Made by a program: the position numbers and the translations under genes. A stretch of 64,000 bases of DNA from Limnephilus marmoratus (taxonomy: Eukaryota > Arthropoda > Insecta > Trichoptera > Limnephilidae): contig OU862910.1 in assembly GCA_917880885.1 (NCBI GenBank), positions 24,812,710 through 24,876,709 of the forward strand. Reading direction: 5' to 3'. Positions within the stretch are counted from its first letter, which is position 1, and every line of letters starts with the position of its first letter. A model generated the notes under the pieces. The model had not been told where the DNA came from. It was given only the letters and a program-made list of their open reading frames with translations, and did no database searches. Below are positions 21,233 through 32,886 of the stretch, piece after piece.

Positions 21233-22754
21233 GAATATATTTTAGGCTATATTGTCGTCTTAATTTCTGGACCATGACAGTTGATTCCCTGACAGTTACC
21301 CCCGGCATACTTATATACATATACAACACACATTCGGTTTAGGGAAAATATGGTATACCTACTCACACAAAATATAACCAAGTGTCCTCGAAGAAGTATG
21401 TGGATGTACCTACCGCCGAATAACAAAAGTATAAAACATTTTTTCATGCATGCATCTAGGAAAAAACTACTTGTCTATATATTGTACAAAGGCACTGTTA
21501 AAATATTCGTTTGATATCCATACAAACTTATCATTAAAAGTATTTTTTAAGTCAATGCAAAAATACATTGTAATAATTTTAATTTCGGGGACCAACTATC
21601 AGAGGATCAACCGCAAGGTCACCCTTTATTTCTATTATGAGCTATGGAGCTTTGAAAAACACATCTAACTGAAAAAATTAAGACGATTATTTATTAAGGG
21701 GTGTTGAAATATACTGGGCATAAAAATAAATGGTTTTGCTTATCACATTTTTTTTTCTTATAGAAGGTTTATCAATAATAAAACCAACAAATTTAATGCA
21801 CAATGATTATAGTTCAGAGAGAAAGGCTTTTAATAGAAATGATTTCATTTATTTCAAGAATGTTTGAACGTTAAGTTCGTCCTTAAAGTGGTTTATATCG
21901 CAACAAGTGCTAAATAAATAGTCATTTAATAATAAAAATATTAATACAATATTAATTAATTTAAAAAATATAACTATATCATTGATGTCGCTATTCCAAA
22001 TTCCTGTAATATTCAAAAATCTGTTTCTGAAAAAATAAGAAAATATTTCAGATTTAGGAAATGAGATTAAAATAATTTGGCATTCTCAGACTATATAAAT
22101 ATTACCATTTATTATTTCGGCTACTGGCATAATACCTAGGTCTCTCATTCAAAATTTAGGCATATTAGATTTGTCAAAGAATTTATGTATAAAAATGCAA
22201 AAATCAGTCATTTTAAATTCATGTAGGATTACAAAAGATTTTTTAAATATTTCTATTGAGTGATCAGTAGGATTTATAGGTTCAAATAGGAGTTCCACCA
22301 AGCCGAACCCTCTGATATGAAAATATCTGGAGTCGGTTAATTATTTTCCCATTTTGTCTCTTTGACATGTTGTTCTTGTATTATTTTGTGTTCATTTGTC
22401 GAAAAGTGCGTGAAAGTGTTAAGTTTTCCTGCGGGAACGATTTAACCCGGACATAAAATCTGAACCGTTTAAAATAATATTGCTATCAAAAATATTATGT
22501 TATCGATCAACCATAAATAAATCCACGTGCAGTTTGGTCGATGAAAAATACCACAAAACGAAGTAAAAAAAATCAGTATATTTATGAATAAATAATCTTT
22601 TAATTGTTGGGCACTTAATGGTACCTCATTCTCACCAGTTTGGAACACGTAATTAACAGATTTCATCGCATATCCCCATCTTACCACCGCGATTACATAA
22701 TCTCACATTTCACCACCCTCCCGTACTTTGAAAGTCTGAAAATCATACCCTGCG

Positions 22755-22970
22755 TTACGAAAGAGACAAGTCTATTACGGAGCGATCGCGTTTCGCCGCC
22801 GCGCATCTTCTGATAGCCGATACCGCGATATTAGGCGAGACGGGACGAGACGAGTGGCGGCGCGGGCGTGATAAGATTATGCCAACAGGTCGGACCCGAC
22901 CCGGACCCGGGCCCACTGATTTACATTCCCGGTAATATTCCGCACTAAGAAACCACATACCGCTCACACC
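22755..22970. promoter_or_regulatory. CpG-rich block
   Basis: CpG density is high (CGATCGCGTTTCGCCGCCGC, then GACGGGACGAGACGAGTGGC, then GGACCCGACCCGGACCCGGG) inside AT-rich DNA. It may be a promoter or non-coding first exon. A 70-codon minus frame is open but shows no conserved motif. Confidence 0.3.
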
Positions 22971-23190
22971 CCTCTCTTAAACAGGGTGTTTGGGAAATAA
23001 TATCATTTATTTTGAAATTTGGTGTTAATATGATATAATAATAATAATTTATTTGGCAATAGATTTTGACATATTCATACAGTTTATTTTTCTATTACAT
23101 AGATTCTACTGACAAAGGAGTCACCGCTCAGCTGTACATTGAGGATTTCCCCCGGAATACAGTTGGTTTTCAGCAGTACCTCTAATATTT

Positions 23191-23394
23191 TATACCTTAT
23201 TTTTTTTAAAGAAAGACAAACGTTCCCGGGTTACGAATAACCCAACAATGTTTGAAAATCTCCTACTACCACTACAAAAAGCCGAAAATGTTGCTTGTGT
23301 TGTGATGGAGGACTTAGCTAGCCGAGGAATCGAACACGCGACGCCCAGGTGGGACCCAAGCGCTATGCCCACTCAACCACTGACCGGTCCATAT
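23191..23394 (-). mobile_element. tRNA-derived SINE, family G, copy G1
   Basis: Minus-strand SINE with tRNA head GGTCAGTGGTTGAGTGGGC and a B box TGTTCGATTCC (about 23326-23336), a body shared with copy G2, and a reversed A tail at its left end. A 22-bp target duplication (TTCAGCAG...CTAATATTT) flanks it at 23169-23190 and 23395-23416, the signature of LINE-machinery retroposition. The head resembles a tRNA but lacks a full cloverleaf. Confidence 0.93.
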
Positions 23395-23416
23395 TTCAGC
23401 AGTACCTCTAATATTT

Positions 23417-24236
23417 ATTTTTAATAAATAATTTTTTTAATAATGTTAAAATATTCTCAGGAACCAAATAATAAAAATACATTTAGATAGACGCGATAAC
23501 TTTTGCACGGTAATTTAGTAGTAGTTGATTTCCTTTACGTGTGTTTCTCTGGATACTTTTATGTTATTTTCAACAAAACAAAACAAAAACTTTTCCACTA
23601 GTCATCACTGATCACTCAGCCGCGTAACTCACCGCCCCCAACCTAACGTAACCTAACCTAACTGTCCATTACATACTGATTTTTTAATGATTTTTGTTAA
23701 AAATATGTACATCAAAAAGGTCACCGGAGACCAAAATTTTATTTACATTCTTTACTCCAAACAAAGTCAGGAATCACTGGTTAAAGTAGGTAATGTCCCC
23801 TGTTTATAAACGTGTAATAAATAATAGTAAAAAAAAAATGAAGCAAATAATATTAAAATTTTAAATAAATAACACAATCACAAACGCAAGTAGATATTCA
23901 ATTCTGTCAATTGCGATGACAAGCTGGATATTTCGTGAATAAAAAGAACTTATTCAGCAAGAACTACATAAAAGCAACCATCTTTTTTTTAAACAATTGA
24001 TCATCATGAACCATGGACCTTGGATATTCCGTATAGGTACCTATATTCCTTTAGGAATATTTCAGATTTCCAAGATTAGAAGGCAATTTCCGGAAAAACC
24101 TTGTTAATGTCGACAATCTCGTCTCCAAATTTACTTATAGACAAATTTGTTTTTTCATTCCTATTTTTTTGTGAAAATGTGTAGAGATGTTAACGGCAGT
24201 AAAAGTAGTTTAAATTATCTTCAAAAATTGTTATTT
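23417..24236. other. Unassigned AT-rich DNA
   Basis: No gene seen. A few degenerate CCTAA units occur at 23640-23665. Confidence 0.5.
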
Positions 24237-24569
24237 CAATTTGGGAGGCGGGAATGGGTACCGCCGCCCCGGGAACGTTTATTGGATAACCAACACCTCT
24301 GCCATAGGTCACCCCAAGTGGTTCGCTACGTTTGGTGATTTAGCAGGGGTGCCCGGGTTCATGGGGTGAGGTTTATCTAGGTCTTGGAGGTGGATGACCA
24401 GGACACACTGAACCCCAGATTCCTACCTTCTCCATAAACCCTTTTCCTTCCCAGAACTCTCCTCTCCTTCCTTTCATTAAAAAACCCTCCACACAGCATC
24501 CCCAAAGATGACATAGGCCCTGGGGGAAATTATGTTCCTCAGGGCCTCCTGTGTGGAGCTCACGTAAAA
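24237..24569 (+). repeat. Family A SINE-like repeat, copy A4 (short form)
   Basis: Plus-strand short-form copy from TTTGGGAGGCGGGAATGGGT to the terminal CTGTGTGGAGCTC and A tail (24566-24573). GTTATT occurs just outside each end (about 24228 and 24579), a possible target duplication. A3, A4 and A5 share the same internal deletion relative to A2 and A6. Confidence 0.88.
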
Positions 24570-25315
24570 AAAAATCAGTTATTCATTCAGAGATTTAGAT
24601 TTCAAAGTGAATGATGCAAATATGATAAACGTGAAAACGCACACAGCGGTGTCTCGTGTGACATCACGACACATAAATCATAATTGTGGGGTTCTATTCC
24701 AAAACTGACTATTTCCAAAATCGCTAATGTTTAGGTATGACTAAATTTCACTAACAGTAAATTTAAAAATCTCAGGGAGTTATTAAGAACATTCTATTTT
24801 TTTTTTCATTTTGAATTTTTGTCGCAACTGACAATTTCCTGGAAACAGCTTTTATCACAGCTTTTCCGCAGGCCGCAAATGTCAACATTTGGACGGCTTA
24901 AATCTTTGGTACTATTTGGTATTTTCCAAAAAATATAAACGTAATGTTATCAGTTTGCACTAACTAATATGAAACATTTCTAAAAAAAATGAATTTCTGT
25001 TTTAGGGGATGACTTCATTATAGGTACATTTATCCAATAATTCTATTTGCTATATTTATTTTCCATGTTTGATACAACCCTTATTTGCTGACTTGACTGA
25101 ATGAAAAACTGACAAAATTTGTCATCTCTTGAGATTGCTAATTAGGATGGTTTCATTTTACGTTTTTTTTTTCATTCATAAAGTGTAATTTTAAAATCAG
25201 TATAGTTTCTTAAATGAAAAAAACAACTGAAACGTTCTTAAAAATTTCAAAAAAAATCAAATCAAAAACGTTACTGGTGTAAAAATAAACTATAATTTGT
25301 TTGTGTATTAAATAA
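24570..25315. other. Unassigned AT-rich DNA
   Basis: Nothing recognised up to the CTTA target duplication of element F1. Confidence 0.5.
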
Positions 25316-25319
25316 CTTA

Positions 25320-26365
25320 TATAAGGTTATCTCTCTCTCTCTCAGGTTATGTGGGTCCTAGCGATCCGTAATGTAGGAAGGTTCTGCTTTTTTTGTTCCA
25401 GAATAAAAAAAGAACAAGAATGTTTGGGAATAAACGAAAACAGGTTTCTACTTGTGAGGTTAAATTGGTTTCAGTAATAAAAGAGTTCATTTCCAAAACA
25501 ACCAAAGCCCAGTATAATTTTATAAAGAACATAACAATGTTGCCCTTTTGAGGGGCCGGGTTTCACATCCCCAAAAACATAACAGATTCTGAAACATAAC
25601 AGATTCATAACAGATTTGACAGGAATATAATTAAGCACAAAGAAATATCGTACCTGCGGACCATGGATCTTTATCTAATTCTACACTGACACGAACTCTT
25701 AATTTACTTGAATATAGCGCGTTGATGAACCGCGGGCCATATTCTCTCGCAATCTCCAGGATGGGAACCAGGAAAGACCCCCAGGAAGGCCAGAGAATGA
25801 GGACTCCCCGCCAGGGAGCAGCATCCAAGATCAGCACCAGCGCTCCGGTTGAGCCCACCGGATGAAACACGATTTCCGTCAGCACACCTCATCAGGAAAT
25901 GAACGCCGAGTGACCATCCGTCACAAATATGAGCAGCAATAACCGTACCAGGTCATAAGGACTCTCCCTCGCAAAGCTTTTCAATATGCCAGTCGCGATT
26001 ATGTAGGTAATTTACAATACCGTTATTTCGCGGATAAATATCGGTCCCAATGGCGGCGACCAATCACATTAGAAACAGCGTTCCGATCACATCAGAAAGA
26101 AGCGTTTGCAAAATGTACATCGCCCGGCTCGCGATTAAAATCGTTTAAAACAATTTGTAACGAAGAGATTATCCCATTTTTAAATCCAAAACTATCACTA
26201 AAGTGACAAGTCGAATCAACACCGGCTTCCCGTACGGTGCGAATTCAAAAAGTAAAAACCAGAGAGAAAAAAAAAGTGTTGCCAATCCATTCCGTGCTGT
26301 TCAAATTATCAGGTTAGTGGTCAGGTAAATAATTATATCACAAATTGATAATTATTTACGTGACA
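25320..26365. mobile_element. Unclassified mobile element F, copy F1 (1046 bp)
   Basis: It starts TATAAGGTTATCTCTCTC and ends ATTATTTACGTGACA, flanked by a 4-bp duplication CTTA (25316-25319, 26366-26369). It is almost identical along its length to F2 at 33782-34833, so movement was recent. There is no clear terminal inverted repeat. A perfect 12-bp hairpin (GTAAATAATTAT at 26325-26336, ATAATTATTTAC at 26348-26359) sits just inside the right end. On the minus strand an 84-codon frame is open at 25631-25885. Read on the minus strand the element begins TGTCACG. The class is unknown. Confidence 0.8.
25631..25885 (-). other. Open frame carried by element F1, possible captured exon
   Basis: The frame reads LTEIVFHPVGSTGALVLILD, then GVLILWPSWGSFLVPILEIA and FINALYSSKLRVRVSVELDK. 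It contains two hydrophobic stretches. The reading ends shortly after an AG/GTACG junction (about 25653) that resembles a splice donor, so it may be an exon taken from a host gene. The GTG start shown by frame-calling is unlikely. In F2 the same frame carries a stop (TAG at about 34276). I do not recognise the protein. Confidence 0.3.
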
Positions 26366-26374
26366 CTTATTCTG

Positions 26375-26772
26375 ACGGACGGCGTGGTAGGGGATTAAGG
26401 CTCTTGACTCAAAATCCGAAGGTCGTGGGGTCGAATCTCGGCCAGCGCAAATAAATTGTATTTGATTAATTTGTGTTATTTCACAATTAATTAATTTAAA
26501 AATAATATATAGTATATTTGCGGCACGTTCTAGAGTGAAAGGTACTCTCAATATCACCCTGATGTAAGACCACCATTCAGAATTGATGCATTGCTTGAAA
26601 TGGCTTTAGCCGTGTTTCGTGACAAGATCTGAATAGCCTGATACTTCCCCACGTCCTCCCCATCCCCACTACCTTCAGCCTTACAACGTACTCTAATTAA
26701 GGATTCCAAAGTCTCACTGGCTCCAGATGGGAGCAGCTGGGACTCTTGTAAGATATTCACATTAAAAAAAAA
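26375..26772 (+). mobile_element. tRNA-derived SINE, family B, copy B3
   Basis: Plus-strand copy with head GACGGACGGCGTGGTAGGGG, a B box variant GGTCGAATCTC and the family body (TTGATTAATTTGTGTTATTT), ending in an A run at 26764-26772. It begins only five bases beyond the target duplication of element F1. Confidence 0.9.
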
Positions 26773-29012
26773 CGTTATTTCGTTTCGGATTGCATATCGG
26801 ATGGATTAATTGAAAATTTTTCGTCATTTTTGTAGTCCTTTTTTGTCGTCCTTTTTATCACAATTGAATAAATAATTATTTCAATCGTGAAAATAACTAG
26901 CTCCCAAAATAAATTGGTGAAATTTATTTACAAACGTATTTTCCAAAACATTCAATGTTCACCCTAATAATTTAGAATTTAGATGACATGATTTCTCAAC
27001 ATGAAGCAAAAGCTAACTAAACAAATGGAATGCGAATGTAAATTTAAACGAGACATGATTATGATACACCCTGTTGTAGGTAGCTATTCAGCAATAATCC
27101 TCACCAAACAAATACGCCGGGGAGAGGGTAAATATCCGACTCAACCCTTATTCGCCCAACAATTCTAATGCCTCAAACAATTTCAAAACACAATCATCCC
27201 TTTTGTTTCAATTTTATTGCTGTGTTTTTATACGGCTAAATTAATATCAATATTGTTTAGTATATCGTAAGGTAAACTTTGATAAAATAGCCTTTAACTT
27301 TTATTGTTGTTTTAGAATTTGATTTAATCAAAATTACAGTAGGATTGTTTTAGTAAAACTTTTCCATTTTTAAGCATAAATCATTATTTTTTCCATGATT
27401 TGCTACTAACAAAATACTTATTAAAGAAAAACATGTTGGTTTTACCTAAAATTATAAACATTAAAGAAAAATACAACGGGAAATGTATTAATTTGGCACA
27501 GGGATACGGGACTATCTAAAATCTAGACTCTAGACCAGTGATGAACAATCGTACTTTCCGCTTTGCTCAATAAAATATCGAAAAGTTTGAGGTAAAGAAT
27601 ATTCATCGGTTTCCGTTGTTTTAAAAAAGGGTTGAGCGGGAAACTTCAGTCTTTCTTCAAAGTTTGATTCAGCCGCTCCGAATAAAAAGATTTTTTCTTA
27701 CATTTTCTTAGACAAAATTTCGTGGTTCGATAGGTTGAAAGTAGGTTGAAAAAAACACCTTCGCAGCGATGCGATTTTCTTGTCGAAATCTATGTATGAT
27801 CCACTTCAAAGGTTTCCAATTAATAAAATACCAAGTTTTAAGTTTTCTTGGCTAAATTTTGATTAAACTTTCGAACGAAAAAATCAACAGATGCCCAAAA
27901 CGTTCTTTATTTACGAATGCTAAAAATCGACAACAATTATTCGTTTGGCCTGGGAGATGTAAAATGTTCGCCTGCAACGCTTTGTATTTAAAGTTATATA
28001 ATTGTTTAGTTAAAAAATGCCATTTTTGAAAAGATAAATAGGTAAGCTACACCACCAACTGCAAGTTTAACAATAGCGAGCTGTGGGTACCCTGCCCCTG
28101 CGACCCGAGAACAAAATGAAAATGGATAAATTGGCCCTCCGGCTAGTAAGGTTCATCATCACTGCTCTAACCACTGATTAATATAGTGAATGTTAGCATA
28201 AAAATAGAGTTAAAATCATCAGAAATGCCTTGAACAGAACCATCAGGAGTTTCTCGAACGTATTTCTAATGCTTGTTATTTGATAATAATAAATTGGTTT
28301 TTTTGATAACCCCTTTGTGTGGAAAATCATCTCAAGGGTGCTGTAAAAACATAAATGTCTAAGCCTAGACTTTGTTTAATTACTTACTTTTTTTATGAAC
28401 CTGCTTACCTAGCAGGGCACTTCAGATAATCACTTTTTATTAGAAAGTTTAAGTTTGTAGAAGAAACAACTTTTCATGCAGAGCACATTAAAAATACTGG
28501 ACGTCGAATGATTTTACAAATACTTTTTACGGTTACCATTTTGTGGAAGATGATTAATTATTGGCAAAATTAGAGTTAAATACTAATATTGTTATTGTTC
28601 ATTTTATAAATTGAGCTTAGAAAATCCAACCCTTGAGCCTAAAGACCTATAAAATGAACTTACAATATGTGCGATATCAACACCTTTATCTTCCCCAAGG
28701 TAGCCCAAGCGTCGGGTAAAAAAAATCCATCACGTGACACTACTTCAGTTTGCAAAACAAAAGGGTTAATTTCTCCCTGTAACTTGCCAAAAAACCAATA
28801 TATTATACATTGTATCACTTATAATTATGATAAATTTTCCCTTGAGTGTTTCGTAGGAAGTTTTCAAAATTTTTTTAAAATATGATATAATTACGTAATT
28901 TCATTGTTAAGAATTATGAAGATCACATAACCACAGAAATAGAGTATGATTTAAGTTAGTCACGGCAAAAGTATTATGATAATTGATGTTTAGAGTAGTT
29001 ATATCCTGTCCC
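26773..29012. other. Unassigned, mostly unique AT-rich DNA
   Basis: I find no gene, transposon protein or match to other families in the window over these 2.2 kb. It may be intronic or intergenic host DNA. Confidence 0.5.
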
Positions 29013-29058
29013 ATCCGCCCTGATGATGGACACTGAAAAGCTGCCCAAAACATTGGCT
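29013..29058 (+). ncRNA. Decayed hammerhead-like motif
   Basis: CTGATGA (29020-29026) is followed by TGGACAC, a short loop, CTGCCC and AAAACATTGG, the layout of a Penelope hammerhead in which GAAAC has mutated to AAAAC and stem II pairs imperfectly. No Penelope coding sequence remains beside it. It is probably an inactive fossil. Confidence 0.35.
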
Positions 29059-29620
29059 CAAAGAAGAGGAAGCACTTCCCATGCTCCCAAAGATCCATTA
29101 TCATAACACAGAGCAGGGGCGGATACAGGATTTGTTTCTGGGGGGGGGCACAAGGGGCGGACGGGCAAAAAAATCAACAATTCAGGATATTTTTCTGAGG
29201 GGGGGGGGGGGGGTTGGTACAAGGGGCGGACGGTTACAAGTTCAGGTATATATAAGAAGATTTTTTGAAAGTGTCAAAACATAGAAAAATTAAATCTATC
29301 TATCTATCTTTCTTCTATCTTTCTTCTTCTATCTTCTATATAAATAAAAATGAATCGCCGAAATGTATGTACACGCATAATTTACCAACGACTGCACCAA
29401 ATTGGATAATTCTTTTTTTGTTGTGTTTGTTATTGTCAGGACAATGTTTGTATGAAAGAAAATTTTTAAAAAATCAAACTTTTTTTTTTAAATGTCATAA
29501 TATGAAAATTGAGTGCGTGAACGAGACAGAAAACTAAGAAAGGTCTTCAAAATATTGACAAAATGTTATTTTAAAGAAAAAAATTAAAAAATCTAACTGA
29601 TTTCTTTTTTAATCTCTACA

Positions 29621-31096
29621 TCTCTATATATATATTATAAAGTAAAGTCCCCCGCGCCATCTGTCTGTCTGTCTGTTCGCGATAAACTCGAAAACTACTG
29701 AACGGATTTTCATGCGGTTTTCACCAATAGATGGAGTGTTTCGTGAGGAAGGCTTAGGTATGTAATTTGTCAAGGATTTGTCTAAATTGATTGAAACATA
29801 ACGATAATTGTTAGAAGTGTCGGAAAAAGTCCAGCCGCCTGGTAGCTTTCATCGAAACCGTTGCCTAATCCTTTAGGGATATAACAAAACAATTAATGGT
29901 GGGATATTCCTCTTTTATAGATCTACAAAAAAGTTCGGGAAGGCATATATCTATCTTTTATGGATAGCTTACGATACCCATTCTATCTTCTTATCTTATT
30001 ATTCTCATCAATTGGTGTTCGTTTGTCTCGCTAAAACTCGAGAACGGCTGGGCCGATTTAGGTGATTTTGGTTTTGAAATGTTTGTCGTAGTACAGGAAA
30101 GGTTTAAACGGTGAGATAATATGAAAAATTTGTGAGGAAGATAGTAAAAACAAAAATTTCATTTTCACATATTAACAGTTCTACCTACTTTCAGAAGCAC
30201 AACGTAATCTGCAAAAACGTGGAATGCAAAAAAAAAGAATTCTGATTGTCATATTGTCATACTGTCAAACGTTACCTGTCATTCTGTTACCATTTAAAAT
30301 CTTCTATCATCAGTTTGTCAGTGCGTGAGAACTATATTTACTGTTTTAATATGCCAAGGAAAAGACGAGCTGACGTAGGTCGTCGAAGTCAATCAAATGG
30401 GCCACGAGCTACCTCACGTGCGAACCGCACTGATGACCAGCGAGAGACAGATAATGATAACTGATAACATTCGTATTGGTACGGCAGATTTGAGTTCTAT
30501 AGTGAATAATAATGAAGATAAATTTAAAAAAAAACTCGAAAACTACTGAACGGATTTTCATGCGGTTTTTACCAATAGATAGAGTGTTTTGTGAGGAAGG
30601 TTAAGTATATAATTTGTCAAGGATTTGTGTAAATTGGTTGAAACATAACGATAATTGTTAGAAGTGTCGGAAAAGTCAAACCGCGCCTGGGAGATTTCAT
30701 CAAAAACACTGCCTAATCCATTTGAGATATAACAAAACAATGCATGGTGGGATGTTCCTCTTTTACAGATCTACAAAAAAAGTCCGCGATGGCATACATG
30801 AATCTTTTATGGATTGTTTACTATACCCATTCTTCTAAAAAAATGGTCACGTACAATGGGATAATTGGAAAGTTATTTAGACGGATACAGTATTAATCCT
30901 TATTAACTTAAATACGTTAATTACCCCAAGCATTTCATTCACATTATTATAATCTTTCACACCATCTCTACGTATTATAAATTAAAGTCCTCCGCGGCAT
31001 CTGTCTATCTCTTCGCGATAAACTCAAAGACGGCGGTGGTTACAAAGGTTGGATTTTAGAAAGTGTTCCACAGCAACGCGTGGCCGGGTCAGCTAG
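29621..31096 (+). mobile_element. Helitron or nested Helitrons inside the hAT element
   Basis: It starts TCTCTATATATATATTATAA after an A and ends GTGGCCGGGTCAGCTAG before a T, fitting Helitron ends. Segments of about 300 bp at 29683-29985 and 30532-30835 are direct repeats, and other 5'-end-like segments (CTCGAGAACGGCTGGGCCGA at about 30038; a partial start near 30965) show that more than one copy has been merged or rearranged here. It shares its left end with the small Helitron at 15896-16223. Confidence 0.7.
30351..30464 (+). pseudogene. Fragment resembling the N-terminus of a Helitron-encoded protein
   Basis: The frame reads MPRKRRADVGRRSQSNGPRA and then SRANRTDDQRETDNDN before a stop. 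A short basic start of this kind, rich in Arg and Lys followed by a QRE-type stretch, resembles the opening of Rep/helicase proteins of animal Helitrons. The Rep nuclease and PIF1-type helicase domains are missing. Recognition rests on a short segment. Confidence 0.4.
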
Positions 31097-31189
31097 TGTT
31101 TAATAAAGAAATTTTCTGCTTCTAAGTATGAACTGTGATGGAATCTCCACAGTACACAAAAATACCCTAAATCCGCCTATGACACAGAG

Positions 31190-31466
31190 AATATATTTAT
31201 AATAATTTTTAGATGTTCCCAAAATAGCAGCAGTGACACAACTCCATAATGACATGGTACATTCAAAACGACATCCTATTTGTGATATCTTTAGATAGTA
31301 GTTTGCTCTGTGAGACACAAAGGACATTAGTAGCAGATTTGTGGAGCTATTGATATTGTAGATATTTATATTACCAGGCAACAATACTATTTTTCAACGT
31401 CATCGCTCAGAAAAATTTCTACTGCCTTCCGACATCGGCATAAAGGCTATGTATGTCAATAAAAAT
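31190..31466. other. Right flank of the hAT insertion
   Basis: Unassigned DNA that should be continuous with 28900-29113 once the hAT element is removed. No gene recognised. Confidence 0.45.
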
Positions 31467-31900
31467 AGAGTGTGTAATTCACACGCGATAGAAGTGAAAC
31501 TAGAAAGTCATTAGATGTCGCTTTCTCTTGCCTGTTTATTTTAAAGTGGTTTGACGATTGGATATTGATTTACAAAAACAAACAAAAAAAAAATTTTGTA
31601 GGATTTGAACCTCCGTCCGCAGGATTTCTCTAGCCGCTGAGATTTGCGACGCACTATACCGCTGCGCTACGGGACGCGCTCCACGATACGCGAATTTATG
31701 CATTATATTCCGACGACCCGTAAAAAAACAAAGCGGCCAATTAGTGCAGACCTATCGTCGTTTCCGTTTTATATCTCAACCAATAAGAGCCTTGAACGCA
31801 CTTTGATGCTTCGCAGGTGCCTTAGTGCGTCATTTCCATTTCATCCGATTTTCAAATAACTCTAAAGGGGCTAAGGAAGTTTCCCTTCAAAAAGTCTACT
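31467..31900 (+). repeat. MITE family E, copy E1 (left half)
   Basis: The left end GAGTGTGTAATTCACACGCG leads into GATAGAAGTGAAAC as in E2, and internal blocks match (TCTCAACCAATAAGAGCCTT; GTCATTTCCATTTCATCCGA). It is interrupted by a tRNA-like segment at 31595-31680. The right terminal repeat is not found, so the copy is truncated after about 31900. Confidence 0.65.
31595..31680 (-). repeat. tRNA-like segment
   Basis: On the minus strand an A box (TAGCGCAGCGG) and B box (GGTTCAAATCC) are spaced as in a tRNA, with a D-arm GCGC/GTGC and a T run downstream. The acceptor arms do not pair and the T stem has a mismatch, so it is a pseudo-tRNA or SINE head rather than a working tRNA gene. Confidence 0.45.
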
Positions 31901-32886
31901 GTTTGTTCCCGTGGTTTCCTAGAATTACAGTACTATTTAATACCAAAGTACTTAGCATCTGCATTTTAAATGGCAACACAGCTAATGAAGAGAAACCAAA
32001 CAGTCAAAATAATTTAACCAGTTCGTAGGTTCCTAGAGGGTTGGCGCAGATGGTAGGTAGGCTGTAGGAGTAAGGAGCTACCTTTCAGATAGGCGGATGA
32101 ATAAACTTATCTCGACTTTTCATCACGGATCTTTTCTTGCCTACGTCTTGCTTTCTTGATTTACATTAATCTCAACATGGCTTCATTGGAAAATAAGATA
32201 TCCTTAATAATCTAGATGGGAGAGTTGCGTACGGCGTTGCCACATTCGCACGGAAAAGATTACGTTTATGGATTACCACCTAAAAACACATCGAATAATT
32301 TATTATTTTGTCGAATGTCGTTATGATTATTATATTTGTCACTGTCGATTTCATAAGGTACATCAAATATGTATATCATATTACAGTGTGTTATTTATAA
32401 AAATAATCAGTTTTTTTACGTAATACCAATCTTATATTCCCTGTGTCAGTTTTGGCACAGTAAAAAACTAAATCTCGCAATTATAAAGCTACAGATTCAG
32501 GTAGTACAATATTCAAAGGTGGTGTTTTATAGAGAAAAAAAAATTTAGGCAGTGGTGTTGATTGCTATACATGAATTTAATTACTTACAAAATATTTCAT
32601 CCCAAAAGATTTGAAAATCGTATGTCGTAAAATTTGATTTGCTCATATAATAGAAGTTTTAAAAAGGAGTGGAAAATTATCCAAGTGCGTTCGTATAGTA
32701 TTTAATAAGGTAGGAAGAGGAAGAAAATGCTCCCATGATATATTTTTTGATTGAGTATCTACTATTTATTTATCTATGTGCCTATCTACTATTTATTGAA
32801 AACCGTTTTACTCTCTATGTAGTGGTTTTTTTAATAATATTTTTTACGATTTATTTACATGTCTTACAAAGGGTTATCTATCTATA
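31901..32886. other. Unassigned AT-rich DNA
   Basis: No gene seen. Microsatellite-like ATTTATTTATC sequence occurs around 32760-32800. Confidence 0.5.

Larger units (their letters stand above)
20704..23168. other. Unassigned DNA with small repeats
   Basis: Holds the direct repeat at 21087-21232 and the GC-rich block at 22755-22970, both listed separately. AT-rich runs dominate 21680-22260. No gene recognised. Confidence 0.5.
29114..31181. mobile_element. Non-autonomous hAT-type transposon (2068 bp) loaded with Helitron DNA
   Basis: The 8-bp target duplication ACACAGAG is exact (29106-29113, 31182-31189). Ends are CAGGGGCGGATACAGG and, reversed, CATAGGCGGATTTAGG, a 16-bp inverted repeat with four mismatches. 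These are hAT features. No hAT transposase is present. A GGGGCGGACGG motif is repeated inside the left arm (about 29153 and 29225). Most of the interior, 29621-31096, is Helitron sequence. Confidence 0.85.

Noticed and set aside
23640..23665. Interstitial insect telomere repeat (TTAGG)n
   Set aside because: Only three to four degenerate CCTAA units, too few to call.
31595..31680. Functional tRNA gene on the minus strand
   Set aside because: A and B boxes are present but acceptor arms do not pair and the T stem has a mismatch.
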